From Pseudomonas sp. DG56-2 (lineage in GTDB: Bacteria > Pseudomonadota > Gammaproteobacteria > Pseudomonadales > Pseudomonadaceae), in the NCBI RefSeq assembly GCF_004803755.1, contig NZ_CP032311.1:1690501-1754500 (forward strand): 64,000 nt of DNA, given 5' to 3'. The stretch's first letter is position 1. Every line of letters starts with the position of its first letter. The translations under genes were made by a program, and so were the position numbers. Shown here piece after piece: positions 8,611-19,836 of the stretch. The notes below the pieces were generated by a model, which saw only the letters and a program-made list of their open reading frames with translations, was not told the origin of the DNA and made no database searches.

Positions 8611-9651
8611 TCAGCCGGTGCGCCGCTGGCTGCGGCGAAATTCTCCCGGGGTCATGCTGTTCCAGCGCTTGAATGCACGTTGAAAAGCTTCAGCCGAAGC
8701 AAACCCGAGCAGATAAGCTATCTCGCCAAAGGCCAGTTCGGTGTCGCGAATGTAGGTCATGGCCAGATCGCGACGGGTGTCATTGAGGATTGCGCGAAAC
8801 TGAGTGCCTTCCTCGGCCAGCTTGCGTCGCAATGTCCAGGTAGGCAGTTGCAGGTGCTGCGCCACTTCTTCCAGATCCGGTTCCCGACCGCCATTTAGCA
8901 ATGGTCCCAGCAAATGGGCGATGCGTTCGCTCAAGCTGCGGATACGCGTGCGTTGCTCCAGTTCCGCTTCACACAACTTCAATAGATGCTGCCAGGTGCT
9001 GGGGCAGTGTGCAGGATTGCGCAGTGCAAGGCTTGTGCGGTTGAGGTGTAGTTGATTGGTGGGGGCGCAAAACTGTATCGGACTGCTGCTCAAGGCCTGG
9101 TAATGGTCGGCATAGACCGGAGCGTCGAACTCAATCTCCACGCGATCGGCTACAAGGTTCACCCCGGCAAGGCTCGACAGCTGGGTCAGCCAGCCAGACA
9201 GCAAGGAGTCCACCACAAAACGGTTGTAAGCGTTGTAGGGGCTGATGGAATAAAACCGCAGCCAGGCGCCGCTGCTGTCTTCATGAAAGCTTGAGTGACC
9301 GCGATAGTTGGCCGCATACAGCGGTTCGAAGCGCAGCAGTGTGCGCGCCGCCTCGCCTACCGTCGGCGCCTGGGCGGCGGTAACCCCGGCGAGGCCCGCC
9401 TGGTTCAAACGACTGATTCGGCCCATATGCAGGCCCAGGGCCGGTTCCCCGGTCAGTTCGATGGCCGCGTGACCCAGGTGCATGTAACGCGGAATCGACA
9501 AGCGGGCCCCGGCTTCAGCCAGGCGCGCTTGGTCCAGCCCGTAGCGCTGCAGCAGCGCTGTAGGGTCGATGCCGCGTTGCTGCAGGGTTTCGCTGAGGCT
9601 CTGGATGAATCCGACAGACAGATCCCCCAGGCGCATCCGTGGCCGATTCAT
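8611..9651 (-). CDS. AraC family transcriptional regulator
   Basis: A 346-residue regulator of the OruR/ArgR-like type. Residues about 20-200 resemble the arabinose-binding-like N-terminal domain (a ligand-sensing or dimerisation module). The last 100 residues form the two helix-turn-helix DNA-binding domain, with the typical second-HTH segment FGEIAYLLGFASAEAFQRAFKRW. It lies 6 bases after the nitrilase-fold gene on the same strand, so the two are probably co-transcribed. The effector is unknown. It may regulate its partner or the divergent fadH; neither is shown by the sequence. Confidence 0.88.
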   Translation of the reverse strand: MNRPRMRLGDLSVGFIQSLSETLQQRGIDPTALLQRYGLDQARLAEAGARLSIPRYMHLGHAAIELTGEPALGLHMGRISRLNQAGLAGVTAAQAPTVGEAARTLLRFEPLYAANYRGHSSFHEDSSGAWLRFYSISPYNAYNRFVVDSLLSGWLTQLSSLAGVNLVADRVEIEFDAPVYADHYQALSSSPIQFCAPTNQLHLNRTSLALRNPAHCPSTWQHLLKLCEAELEQRTRIRSLSERIAHLLGPLLNGGREPDLEEVAQHLQLPTWTLRRKLAEEGTQFRAILNDTRRDLAMTYIRDTELAFGEIAYLLGFASAEAFQRAFKRWNSMTPGEFRRSQRRTG

Positions 9652-9657
9652 GCCGCA

Positions 9658-10779
9658 CTACAACCACAGATTAAGCATGCGAGCGCCGTTGGCGCTGCTG
9701 CTTTGCAGGTTGAGTCCGGCGTGGTTGGCAAAGCCCTGGCCTTCGGCTACGACGTCCCAGAACCGTCCGTGCAGAAACACGCTCATGCTGCTCATGCCGC
9801 TGGGGTTGGCGCTGCGGGTCAGCTGTTGCCAGGCCTGGGCTTCACTGATTTCTCCAGGCTTGATCGGCAGTGAAGCCGCCAACGGCTGGTGGCGGTTGCC
9901 GCGCCAGGGCCCATTCCAACTGCCCTTGCCGCCGAGGAAGGCGGGATTGGCAAGGATCTGCGCCGACTGGTTGGCCAATTGTTGTTGATTGCTCGGGTAC
10001 CAGCTATCGCTGCCGATCAGCACGCCCAGGCGTCCGGCCGGGGTCTGCAATACTTGCGGTGGCTGGTCGATGCCACTGCTGATGTAGCGGCGTACTTCAC
10101 TGTCGGGGTGTTGTTGGCGCAGGGGCTGGCCGAGCACCGAACCGTCGCCGGCGAATACCAGGCTGCTGTTGTACAGCGCGCCAGAACCGACGTGCAGGGT
10201 ACCCTGCTCGACATAGGGCGATGGCAAGATAATCGAGCCTGCCACCAGGGTCACGCCGAACTCTTTGGCCAGGTTACCGAAAACCTGCTGGTAGTCGCTG
10301 GCCATTTGCTGGGCCTTCATGCGCAAGTGAGCATCAGAGCGACGGTCGTCTCCTTCGGCGCCAAGCATGGCCAGGCCGTAACGGACCGGGTTGCTCAGTT
10401 CCAGCCACTTCCAGGCTTCACGGCGGTCAGTGACCTGGTACAGCTCGTTTTTCTCCCCGCGGGCCCAGAGCCAGGTGCCGATATGTTCCGGCAGGATGAC
10501 GATAGTGCGGGCGTTAATCAGCCCTCGCGCACGAGCCTGCTCAAGGTAGGCGGAGAGTTTGCGCTGCAGGCGTTGCAGGTTCTGATAGTCGCTGGGGAAC
10601 AGCTGCGGCTCTACGCCCAGCAGGTTGCCGTGCTCGGTGGGGACGCCTTCGCTCATGACCAGGTCAATGCGCAGGTCCGACAGGTAATGGCCGGTCGGCC
10701 GTCGCTCGGTCCAGAACCCGTAGCCACAGAGTGCGGCAATAACAATCAGCGCCAGGGCGCTCAACAGAAGTTTTCGCAT
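9658..10779 (-). CDS. Membrane-anchored nitrilase-fold (carbon-nitrogen hydrolase-like) protein, probable pseudoenzyme
   Basis: A 373-residue protein with an N-terminal hydrophobic segment (residues 4-22) that would anchor it facing the periplasm. The rest has the layout of the carbon-nitrogen hydrolase superfamily: a first catalytic position ILPEHIG with Glu98, the D.S.LG strand region near 211-218, and a third motif LGVLIGSDSWYP (251-262). In active members that third motif reads like ICYDxRFP, so the nucleophilic Cys aligns here with Gly256. The second-motif Lys is also not apparent (GQPLRQQH at 217-224). It therefore looks catalytically dead or very divergent. It is the first gene of a two-gene unit with the AraC regulator. 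Confidence 0.75.
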   Translation of the reverse strand: MRKLLLSALALIVIAALCGYGFWTERRPTGHYLSDLRIDLVMSEGVPTEHGNLLGVEPQLFPSDYQNLQRLQRKLSAYLEQARARGLINARTIVILPEHIGTWLWARGEKNELYQVTDRREAWKWLELSNPVRYGLAMLGAEGDDRRSDAHLRMKAQQMASDYQQVFGNLAKEFGVTLVAGSIILPSPYVEQGTLHVGSGALYNSSLVFAGDGSVLGQPLRQQHPDSEVRRYISSGIDQPPQVLQTPAGRLGVLIGSDSWYPSNQQQLANQSAQILANPAFLGGKGSWNGPWRGNRHQPLAASLPIKPGEISEAQAWQQLTRSANPSGMSSMSVFLHGRFWDVVAEGQGFANHAGLNLQSSSANGARMLNLWL

Positions 10780-10909
10780 GAAACAGCACAGCGCCGACGA
10801 GGGATTCGGCCTCTAGGGTAGACCTCGGGTGCAGTAGGATCAATAACTTGTCACTTTCGGTCATTGAGCCTTGTGCCCGTGCTCTTTAATGTCGGCCTCA
10901 GATAACTGA

Positions 10910-13009
<2,100 letters not shown>

Positions 13010-13088
13010 GCTTAAAGCTTTGCGCGCGTCGGGGTGTCTGTCCCGTCGCGCTGTTAGACTGCTACATCCTTGTGGCAGCGATCTGTAC

Positions 13089-13985
13089 ATGACTGGCTTT
13101 GATGTTCTTCCCCATGCGCCTCTGCAACGACTTCAATTGGACTGGCTGCTGCCGTTCGGCGTTGAGCTGGCGGTGCTGCGCCTGGATCTTATTGACCCGC
13201 TGATCAGTGGCAACAAGTGGTTCAAGCTTGTTGAGCACTTGCGACTGGCTGAAAACGCCGGAGCCGCAGGTGTGATCAGCCTTGGCGGTGCGCATTCGAA
13301 TCACCTTCACGCCTTGGCTGCTGCCGGTAAACGCTTCGGCTTCGCCACTGCTGGCCTGTTGCGCGGTCATCCACAAGCCACGCCCACGGTACGCGACCTG
13401 CAAGATTTCGGTATGCAGTTGCATTGGCTTGGATATGCAGGATACCGAGCTCGTCATCACGCGCAATTCTGGCAGCCTTGGCAGGCACAATACCCGGGTT
13501 GGCATTGCGTTCCCGAAGGCGGAGCAGGGGCGCTTGGGGTCAAAGGCTGCGCCTTGATCGTTGAACAGGCGCAGGCCCAACTGGCGAACATCGGTTGGCT
13601 GGACTATGACGGCTGGTGGCTGGCGGCGGGTACCGGTACGACCTTGGCAGGGCTGGTGCTGGCCGAGCGCGGGGCTCATCAGGTTCATGGTGCCTTGGCA
13701 GTTCCATGGGACCACGGTGTGCCTGCGCAGGTCGAAGCCCTGGCCGGGACGAGCGGTTATCGACTGTATGACACCTGTCGTGGTGGTTTCGCCAAGGTCG
13801 ATGAGGCATTGCTGGGGTTTATCGCCGCCAGCCAAGCGCAGTCCGGTGTGCCACTGGAGCCGCTTTACACCGGTAAGGCCCTGCTGGCGTTGCGTGAGCA
13901 GGTTGAAACAGGTGCTTTTGCGTCAGGCACACGGCTTATCTTCCTGCACAGCGGCGGCCTGCAAGGCCGCCGCGGCTTTGCCTAG
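13089..13985 (+). CDS. PLP-dependent ACC deaminase / D-cysteine desulfhydrase family protein
   Basis: A 298-residue fold-type II PLP enzyme. The start ATG at 13089 gives MTGFDVLPHAPLQRL. Lys43 in SGNKWFK is the cofactor lysine, GGAHSNHLHALAAAG binds the phosphate and substrate, and GTGTTLAGLVLA is the glycine-rich phosphate cup. The family includes 1-aminocyclopropane-1-carboxylate deaminase, D-cysteine desulfhydrase and related racemase-like enzymes. It is shorter than true ACC deaminases (about 338 residues), so a D-cysteine or other amino acid lyase role is more likely than ACC breakdown. Its stop overlaps the end of the convergent cytochrome gene by 4 bases. Confidence 0.85.
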   Translation: MTGFDVLPHAPLQRLQLDWLLPFGVELAVLRLDLIDPLISGNKWFKLVEHLRLAENAGAAGVISLGGAHSNHLHALAAAGKRFGFATAGLLRGHPQATPTVRDLQDFGMQLHWLGYAGYRARHHAQFWQPWQAQYPGWHCVPEGGAGALGVKGCALIVEQAQAQLANIGWLDYDGWWLAAGTGTTLAGLVLAERGAHQVHGALAVPWDHGVPAQVEALAGTSGYRLYDTCRGGFAKVDEALLGFIAASQAQSGVPLEPLYTGKALLALREQVETGAFASGTRLIFLHSGGLQGRRGFA

Positions 13986-14530
13986 TTGTTGCGCGGCAGC
14001 ATGCGAATCAGGGTGTTATCTCGCTGCACATAGTGATGATAGAGGCCAGCCAGAGCATGCAGTCCGATCAGCCAGTAGCCCCAACTGCCAATGCGCTCGT
14101 GCCAGCCCTTGATGAATTTAGCCATGTCCGGATCTGGCGCAATCAGCGCGGGCAATTCGAAGCCATAGAACGGAATGGGTTTGTTTGCTGCACTGAGAAT
14201 CAACCAGCCGGCAATTGGCAGGCCAATCATCAACAAGTACAGGGCCAGGTGCATCAAGTGCGCAAGGCCGGTCTGCCATGCCGGAGGGGCCGGGACAATC
14301 GGTGGTGTCGGGCGGCTCAGGCGCAGCGCCAGACGCAGCCACACCAGTACGAATACCGTCAGGCCAAGCATGAAGTGCAAGTCTTTCATCAAGTTGCGCT
14401 CGACGCTGTCCTTGGGGAACATTCCGCGCAGTTCGATCAGGGCATAGACGGCGGCCAACAGCACCAGCATCAACCAGTGCAAGGCAATCGACAGGCCACC
14501 ATAGCGGGCTACGGGGGTTTTCAGGGTCAT
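13982..14530 (-). CDS. Cytochrome b561 family protein
   Basis: An integral membrane dihaem cytochrome of about 182 residues, CybB/YodB type, with four hydrophobic segments. Conserved histidines that can ligate haem are in ALHWL, DLHFMLG, HLMHLALY and GLHALAGLYHHY. It passes electrons between the quinone pool and other carriers, for example superoxide or periplasmic partners. Two in-frame ATGs lie six bases apart. GAGGA touches the first directly and is 6 bases from the second (14530), so I chose the second. The upstream region, shared with divergent arsB, holds a perfect 14-bp palindrome. Confidence 0.85.
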   Translation of the reverse strand: MTLKTPVARYGGLSIALHWLMLVLLAAVYALIELRGMFPKDSVERNLMKDLHFMLGLTVFVLVWLRLALRLSRPTPPIVPAPPAWQTGLAHLMHLALYLLMIGLPIAGWLILSAANKPIPFYGFELPALIAPDPDMAKFIKGWHERIGSWGYWLIGLHALAGLYHHYVQRDNTLIRMLPRNN

Positions 14531-14574
14531 GGTCATTCCTCGTGATCAGGTCTAAATCCGCGTTCTTCTAGACG

Positions 14575-14588
14575 CAGTGACGTCACTG
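14575..14588. promoter_or_regulatory. 14-bp perfect palindrome between cytochrome b561 and arsB
   Basis: CAGTGACGTCACTG reads the same on both strands. It sits 45 bases upstream of the cytochrome start and 111 bases upstream of arsB, in their shared upstream region. The size and symmetry suit a dimeric repressor site. No local regulator gene is next to it. Confidence 0.5.
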
Positions 14589-14698
14589 TAATCGCTGACA
14601 AGTGGATTACTCGTCAATTGCAACAAAAAATTGCTATCGGATTATTGATCTGTCGCTAGAATCCGGCGTTTCTTCCCTTCGCGATCCTGGTTTCTCCC

Positions 14699-15985
14699 AT
14701 GCTCATGGCGTCGTTGATTTTTCTGCTGACCATTACCCTGGTGATCTGGCAACCCAGAGGCCTGGGCGTTGGCTGGAGTGCTACGGGTGGCGCGTTGCTG
14801 GCACTGCTCAGTGGTGTGGTGCACTGGAGTGATATCCCGGTGGTCTGGCAGATTATCTGGAACGCCACGGGTACTTTCGTTGCGCTGATCATCATCAGCC
14901 TGTTGCTCGACGCCGCCGGTTTCTTTGCCTGGGCGGCCCTGCATGTTGCACGTTGGGGTCGAGGCAGTGGCAGGAGGCTGTTCTGTTTTATCGTCTTGCT
15001 TGGCGCGTTGGTGTCGGCCTTGTTCGCCAACGATGGCGCCGCATTGATTCTTACCCCAATCGTGGTTGCCATGCTGCTGGCACTTCGTTTCAGCCCGGCA
15101 GCGACCCTGGCATTTGTGATGGCTGCAGGGTTTATCGCCGATACGGCAAGCTTGCCGCTGGTCGTGTCGAACCTGGTCAATATCGTGTCAGCGGACTTCT
15201 TCGGTATTGGCTTCAACCGTTATGCCGCGGTCATGGTGCCGGTGAACCTGGTCAGCGTGGTGGCAACCCTGGTGGTATTGCTGTGGTATTTTCGCCGCGA
15301 TATTCCGGTCAACTATGACCCTCTGCAGTTGGATCGACCGCGCAGCGTGATTCAGGACCCCGCGACGTTTGTTGCTGGTTGGCTGGTGCTGGCGATCTTG
15401 TTGATCGGCTGCTTTGCCCTTGAACCGCTGGGAATTCCCATCAGTGCAATTTCAGCGGTGTGTGCGCTGGTATTGCTGCTGGTCGCCGCACGCGGACACA
15501 AGATCTCGACGCGCAAAGTGCTGAAAGAAGCGCCTTGGCACATCGTGGTGTTTTCCCTGGGGATGTACCTTGTCGTCTATGGCTTGCGCAACGCTGGCTT
15601 GACCGACGCCCTGGCCGGTTGGCTGGATGGCTTTGCTGCTGGCGGCGTGTGGGGCGCGGCCATGGGCACGGGACTGTTGGCAGCGTTGCTGTCGTCGATC
15701 ATGAACAACTTGCCGACGGTGCTTATTGGCGCCTTGTCCATCGATGCAAGCTCGGCCACTGGCGTGGTCAAGGAAGCGATGATTTACGCCAACGTGATCG
15801 GCAGCGACCTGGGCCCGAAAATCACCCCCATTGGCAGCCTGGCGACCTTGTTGTGGTTGCATGTGCTGGAGAGCAAGGGGGTGAAAATTGGCTGGGGGTA
15901 CTACTTCAAGGTCGGCATCGTGCTGACGCTACCAGTGTTGTTGCTGACGTTGGCGGCGTTGGCGCTGCGGTTGAGCTTGGGTTAG
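14699..15985 (+). CDS. arsB: Arsenite efflux transporter ArsB
   Basis: A 428-residue membrane protein with about 12 hydrophobic segments. It matches the ArsB arsenite/antimonite efflux carrier along its length: [18 protein letters not shown] near the N terminus, [34 protein letters not shown] and [11 protein letters not shown] in the middle and late regions. ArsB moves As(III)/Sb(III) out of the cell with the proton gradient, alone or with ArsA. The start at 14699 aligns with the family N terminus, though no good RBS is visible. No arsR, arsC or arsH is adjacent, so it is an orphan copy. A -10-like TAGAAT lies at 14657-14662 without a convincing -35. Confidence 0.9.
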   Translation: MLMASLIFLLTITLVIWQPRGLGVGWSATGGALLALLSGVVHWSDIPVVWQIIWNATGTFVALIIISLLLDAAGFFAWAALHVARWGRGSGRRLFCFIVLLGALVSALFANDGAALILTPIVVAMLLALRFSPAATLAFVMAAGFIADTASLPLVVSNLVNIVSADFFGIGFNRYAAVMVPVNLVSVVATLVVLLWYFRRDIPVNYDPLQLDRPRSVIQDPATFVAGWLVLAILLIGCFALEPLGIPISAISAVCALVLLLVAARGHKISTRKVLKEAPWHIVVFSLGMYLVVYGLRNAGLTDALAGWLDGFAAGGVWGAAMGTGLLAALLSSIMNNLPTVLIGALSIDASSATGVVKEAMIYANVIGSDLGPKITPIGSLATLLWLHVLESKGVKIGWGYYFKVGIVLTLPVLLLTLAALALRLSLG

Positions 15986-16006
15986 GGGGGGCAATCTATC
16001 GCCGGG

Positions 16007-16957
16007 TTAAGTGCAGGCTTCGTTCGGCCAGCCATCGCCAACAACAAACACGCGCGACGCTTCCTCCCAGTGATCGTCTGACCTTTGCACAAAACGCACC
16101 AGCAGTTGCGCAGGTGCCGAGGGATCAAGCGCCTGGAACCAGGTATTCAACCGTTGCGGGCTCCAGCACGCTTCATCGGTGCAGCGCGCGGGCGCGAGCC
16201 AGGCATGGCGGGGTAGGGGCTGCCAGAATCCGGGCGGGCTTTGTTCGACAAACGCCGGCCAGTCGCGCCGGTGCAGCCACTGTCCGCGCAAGTGCTGGGG
16301 ATGAGCGCCCTGGGGTGGGGCGATGTGTTCTCCCGGCCATGGGTAGAACAGATAGCCCGCTAGCCACAGTTGAGCGCTGAACTCCCCGATATCCAGTGCC
16401 GCCAGCGCTTCGCGACTTTCAGCGCGGGCGGAAATCGGCAATTGATGGTCGCTCAGATGGGCAAGCTTGCGATCCAGGCGGTCGTGGCAACCCGGCCCCA
16501 GCCAGTGCGCCGGGTCCTTGCCATTAGCTATTGCTGGCCCCAGATAGAGTTTGATCGCCAGTTCCAGGTGGTGCACCCCTTGCGCGTCACGCAAAAGGAT
16601 ATCCAACTCGCCCAAGGTGTGGCCGGCGGTGCGGATCGGCAGGTTCGCCGCAATCAACTCCACGCCTGGCGCCTGCTGCAAGGCAAACTGCCAAAGTCGT
16701 TCGTAGTACAGGCCCAGACGGCGAGTGGTGCCCTGGGCTAGCCATTGGCTCAGGGTGCTACTGTCGCCATCCAGGGCTTGTAGCCACTGCTGCAACCGCT
16801 CAGGATGCTGGACCCAGTCGCTGGCAGCCAGCGGATGGCGTTGCGGCCAAGGCGTTTCAACCAGCAGAGGAGGCGCGAGCAGGGTCCAGGCCAAGTCGCG
16901 TACTGCAGACTGGCGCAACTGGCGAGGCAAGTCGATCAGGCCGGGGAAAGGGTTCAT
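16007..16957 (-). CDS. DUF1853 family protein
   Basis: A 316-residue soluble protein. The ATG at 16957 (MNPFPGLIDLPRQLR) is preferred over longer frames because homologous proteins start near this motif and the upstream part overlaps the nadK promoter region. The GELDILLRD and HLELAIKLYLG segments, with Asp and Glu/Lys in the D..(E)xK spacing, recall the PD-(D/E)XK nuclease-like core assigned to this family by others. No signal peptide or membrane segment. It is divergent from nadK and convergent with arsB. The function is unknown; the nuclease-like fold is inference from motif spacing. Confidence 0.78.
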   Translation of the reverse strand: MNPFPGLIDLPRQLRQSAVRDLAWTLLAPPLLVETPWPQRHPLAASDWVQHPERLQQWLQALDGDSSTLSQWLAQGTTRRLGLYYERLWQFALQQAPGVELIAANLPIRTAGHTLGELDILLRDAQGVHHLELAIKLYLGPAIANGKDPAHWLGPGCHDRLDRKLAHLSDHQLPISARAESREALAALDIGEFSAQLWLAGYLFYPWPGEHIAPPQGAHPQHLRGQWLHRRDWPAFVEQSPPGFWQPLPRHAWLAPARCTDEACWSPQRLNTWFQALDPSAPAQLLVRFVQRSDDHWEEASRVFVVGDGWPNEACT

Positions 16958-17092
16958 CCAGCGAGCATAGTCGTTAAGCCTCCGGCCTTGGTGTTTTTCT
17001 CCGGCGTTTGCTGCCAGCTGGCGCTTTCGCCCATAATTGAACTCTTTGGCCAATTCGCCTTTTTACCCGCCGTAGTGCCTAGCAGGAGCCAC

Positions 17093-17983
17093 ATGGAGCA
17101 ATTTCGCAATATCGGTATCATTGGCCGCCTTGGTAGCTCCCAGGTGCTCGATACTGTTCGCCGACTGAAAAAATTCCTGCTGCAACGGCATCTGCACGTC
17201 ATCCTCGAGGACACCATCGCCGAAGTACTGCCGGGCCACGGCCTGCAGACCTCTTCGCGCAAGTTGCTGGGTGAGGTCTGCGACCTGGTCATCGTGGTCG
17301 GCGGGGACGGCAGTCTGCTTGGTGCGGCCCGGGCCCTGGCCAAGCACAACACGCCGGTGCTGGGCATCAACCGCGGCAGTCTCGGGTTTCTGACCGATAT
17401 CCGTCCCGACGAGCTGGAAGTAAAAGTCGCCGAGGTCCTCGACGGTCATTATCTGGTGGAGAATCGCTTTCTGCTCCAGGCGGAGGTTCGGCGTCACGCC
17501 GAAGCCATTGGCCAGGGCGACGCGCTCAATGATGTGGTGCTGCATCCGGGCAAATCGACGCGGATGATCGAATTCGAAATCTACATCGATGGCCAGTTTG
17601 TCTGCAGTCAGAAGGCCGACGGCCTGATCGTTGCCACCCCGACCGGCTCGACCGCCTACGCCTTGTCGGCGGGTGGGCCGATCATGCACCCCAAACTCGA
17701 CGCCATCGTCATCGTGCCGATGTATCCGCACACCTTGTCTGGGCGACCGATCGTGGTCGATGGCAATAGCGAGCTGAAGATCGTGGTGTCCAAGGATCTG
17801 CAGATCTACCCGCAAATCTCCTGTGACGGCCAGAACCACTTCACCTGTGCACCGGGCGACACCATTACGGTGAACAAGAAACCGCAGAAGCTGCGCTTGA
17901 TTCATCCGCTCGATCATAATTATTACGAGGTCTGCCGGACCAAGCTCGGCTGGGGCAGCCGCCTGGGTGGTGGAGGCGAGTGA
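17093..17983 (+). CDS. nadK: NAD kinase
   Basis: A 296-residue cytoplasmic kinase that makes NADP from NAD and ATP. The ATG at 17093 has AGGAG 4 bases upstream. It carries the signature GGDGSLLGAAR at 70-80, a NDVVLHPG segment, and TPTGSTAYALSAGGPI. Length and motif order are normal for bacterial NadK. The stop codon overlaps the next start (TGATG), so it is coupled with the metallophosphoesterase, starting a nadK-phosphatase-rhomboid operon. Confidence 0.96.
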   Translation: MEQFRNIGIIGRLGSSQVLDTVRRLKKFLLQRHLHVILEDTIAEVLPGHGLQTSSRKLLGEVCDLVIVVGGDGSLLGAARALAKHNTPVLGINRGSLGFLTDIRPDELEVKVAEVLDGHYLVENRFLLQAEVRRHAEAIGQGDALNDVVLHPGKSTRMIEFEIYIDGQFVCSQKADGLIVATPTGSTAYALSAGGPIMHPKLDAIVIVPMYPHTLSGRPIVVDGNSELKIVVSKDLQIYPQISCDGQNHFTCAPGDTITVNKKPQKLRLIHPLDHNYYEVCRTKLGWGSRLGGGGE

Positions 17984-18954
17984 TGCTCGATCCAGCCCGT
18001 AGTTACGATCTGATTGGTGACGTGCACGGCTGTGCGCATACCCTGGAACGCCTGCTCGATGCCTTGGGTTACAAACGCCAGGGCGGGGTCTGGCGTCATG
18101 CTCAGCGCCAGGCACTGTTTCTGGGCGATATCATCGACCGCGGTCCGCGGATCCGCGAGGCGTTGCATATCGTCCACGACATGGTCGATGCCGGCCAGGC
18201 TCGTTGCATCATGGGCAATCATGAGTACAACGCCCTGGGCTGGAATACCCCGGCCTTGCCTGAAAGTGGCAAGCAGTTCGTGCGCGAGCATACCCCGCGC
18301 CACGGTCGCCTGATCTATGAAACCCTGACCCAGTTCGAACAGCATCCGGGCGATTGGCACGATTTTCTCGAATGGTTCTACGAGCTACCGCTGTTTCTCG
18401 ATGCCGGGCGCTTCCGTCTGGTCCATGCCTGCTGGGACCCGCGGCTGATCGAACCGTTGCGCAAGCATCATCCCGATGGCTGTATCGACGAGCATTTCAT
18501 CCAGGCTTCTGCCGAGCCTGAAAGCTTTGCGGCGACGGTCTGCAACCGCTTGCTGCGCGGCACCGACATGCGCCTGCCGGATGGTCTGACCCTGACCGGC
18601 GGTGACGGCCTGACCCGAGCCTTCTTCCGTACCAAGTTCTGGGAGGAAGACCCGCAGACCTACGGTGATATTGTGTTCCAGCCTGATGCCTTGCCCGAAA
18701 AAGTGGCTAGCACGCCGTTGAGCCACACGCAGAAGAATGCCTTGCTGCGCTACGGTGAAGACGAACCGATGCTGTTCGTCGGCCACTACTGGCGCAGCGG
18801 CAAGCCGGCACCGATTCGTTCGAACCTGGCCTGCCTGGATTACAGCGCGGTGTTGTACGGCAAATTGGTCGCCTACCGTCTTGATGATGAAACTCGAATC
18901 GACCCACGCAAATTCGTCTGGGTCGATGTCGATCGGCCGGAGGCCAGTCAATGA
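17983..18954 (+). CDS. Metallophosphoesterase
   Basis: A 323-residue member of the calcineurin-like / diadenosine tetraphosphatase-like family. Metal ligands are visible in order: GDVHG (12-16), GDIIDRG (about 46-52), GNHEYN (about 75-80) and later H residues in VHACWD and VGHYW. It would use two metal ions to hydrolyse phosphoesters such as Ap4A or phosphoproteins; the substrate is not evident. The ATG at 17983 shares one base with the nadK stop, and its own stop overlaps the rhomboid start by 4 bases (ATGA). Confidence 0.88.
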   Translation: MLDPARSYDLIGDVHGCAHTLERLLDALGYKRQGGVWRHAQRQALFLGDIIDRGPRIREALHIVHDMVDAGQARCIMGNHEYNALGWNTPALPESGKQFVREHTPRHGRLIYETLTQFEQHPGDWHDFLEWFYELPLFLDAGRFRLVHACWDPRLIEPLRKHHPDGCIDEHFIQASAEPESFAATVCNRLLRGTDMRLPDGLTLTGGDGLTRAFFRTKFWEEDPQTYGDIVFQPDALPEKVASTPLSHTQKNALLRYGEDEPMLFVGHYWRSGKPAPIRSNLACLDYSAVLYGKLVAYRLDDETRIDPRKFVWVDVDRPEASQ

Positions 18955-19823
18955 GTGCAGTGGTGGTGTTACGGATGCCGTTGAACATCGACCTGAGCGG
19001 CTTTGTCGGCCTGTTGCGGCGCCTGCAGGTGCCACATCGGGTCAGCGAGGAAGGTGGCGAGCAGGTGCTGTGGGTGGCGGAAAACCTTGCCGAAGATGTG
19101 CGCGAGTTGTACCAGCGCTTTCCTCTGGGCGACGCTGACTTCCAACTGCCTGCCGATGCCGCCTTGGCGCCACCACCAAGGCCGCGGCTTGCCGAGCAGT
19201 TGCGCGCCAGCAAGGCTACCGCCGGGATACTTTTGCTGTGTTTGATCGTTGCCGGACTGACCGGCCTTGGTGACAACTTCGCCACCTTGAGCTGGCTGAC
19301 CTTTCTCGATTTTCGCGTACAGGGTGATTACCTGTACTTCATCCCGTTGGCTACAAGCCTCGCCGATGGCCAGTGGTGGCGGTTGTTTACGCCGATGCTG
19401 GTGCATTTCGGCATCCTCCACCTGGCCATGAATGCCTTGTGGTATTGGGAGTTGGGGCGACGTATCGAGCTGCGCCAGGGATTCTGGGCGTTGCTGAGTC
19501 TCACCCTGTTGTTCAGCCTGGTATCGAACATTGGTCAATACCTGTTCGGTGGCCCGAGCCTGTTTGGTGGCCTGTCCGGGGTGCTTTATGGCTTGCTCGG
19601 GCATATCTGGTTGTACCAGTGGCTGGCGCCGAACCCGGTGTACAGGATGCCGCGCGGAGTGCTGGTAATGATGCTGGTCTGGCTGCTGTTGTGCTTGTCC
19701 GGACTGGTCAGCTTGCTGGGCTTTGGCCAGATTGCCAACGCCGCCCATGTCGGCGGGTTGTTGGTCGGTTGCCTCAGCGGGCTCTTGGGCGGGGCGCTGG
19801 CCCGGCGTAAACTTACGGCTTGA
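18951..19823 (+). CDS. Rhomboid family intramembrane serine protease (GlpG-like)
   Basis: A 290-residue protein with a soluble N-terminal region (1-85) and six to seven membrane segments. The catalytic dyad is Ser209 in GLSGVLYG and His266 in NAAHVGG, and Asn161 in HLAMNALWYW can form the oxyanion hole. Rhomboids cleave membrane proteins within the bilayer. The soluble N-terminal domain is like that of E. coli GlpG in size but its sequence differs. It is third in the nadK operon, and the next gene (YeaC) begins 13 bases after it. Confidence 0.9.
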   Translation: MSAVVVLRMPLNIDLSGFVGLLRRLQVPHRVSEEGGEQVLWVAENLAEDVRELYQRFPLGDADFQLPADAALAPPPRPRLAEQLRASKATAGILLLCLIVAGLTGLGDNFATLSWLTFLDFRVQGDYLYFIPLATSLADGQWWRLFTPMLVHFGILHLAMNALWYWELGRRIELRQGFWALLSLTLLFSLVSNIGQYLFGGPSLFGGLSGVLYGLLGHIWLYQWLAPNPVYRMPRGVLVMMLVWLLLCLSGLVSLLGFGQIANAAHVGGLLVGCLSGLLGGALARRKLTA

Positions 19824-19836
19824 TTTGGGAGACGCT

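Noticed and set aside
14622..14629. AACAAAAA as a Crc-type motif for arsB
   Set aside because: It is 70 bases from the start codon and upstream of the likely -10, so it may not even be transcribed.
14631..14662. TTGCTA...TAGAAT as the arsB promoter
   Set aside because: The spacer is 20 bases, too long for a sigma70 promoter; only the -10 looks reasonable.
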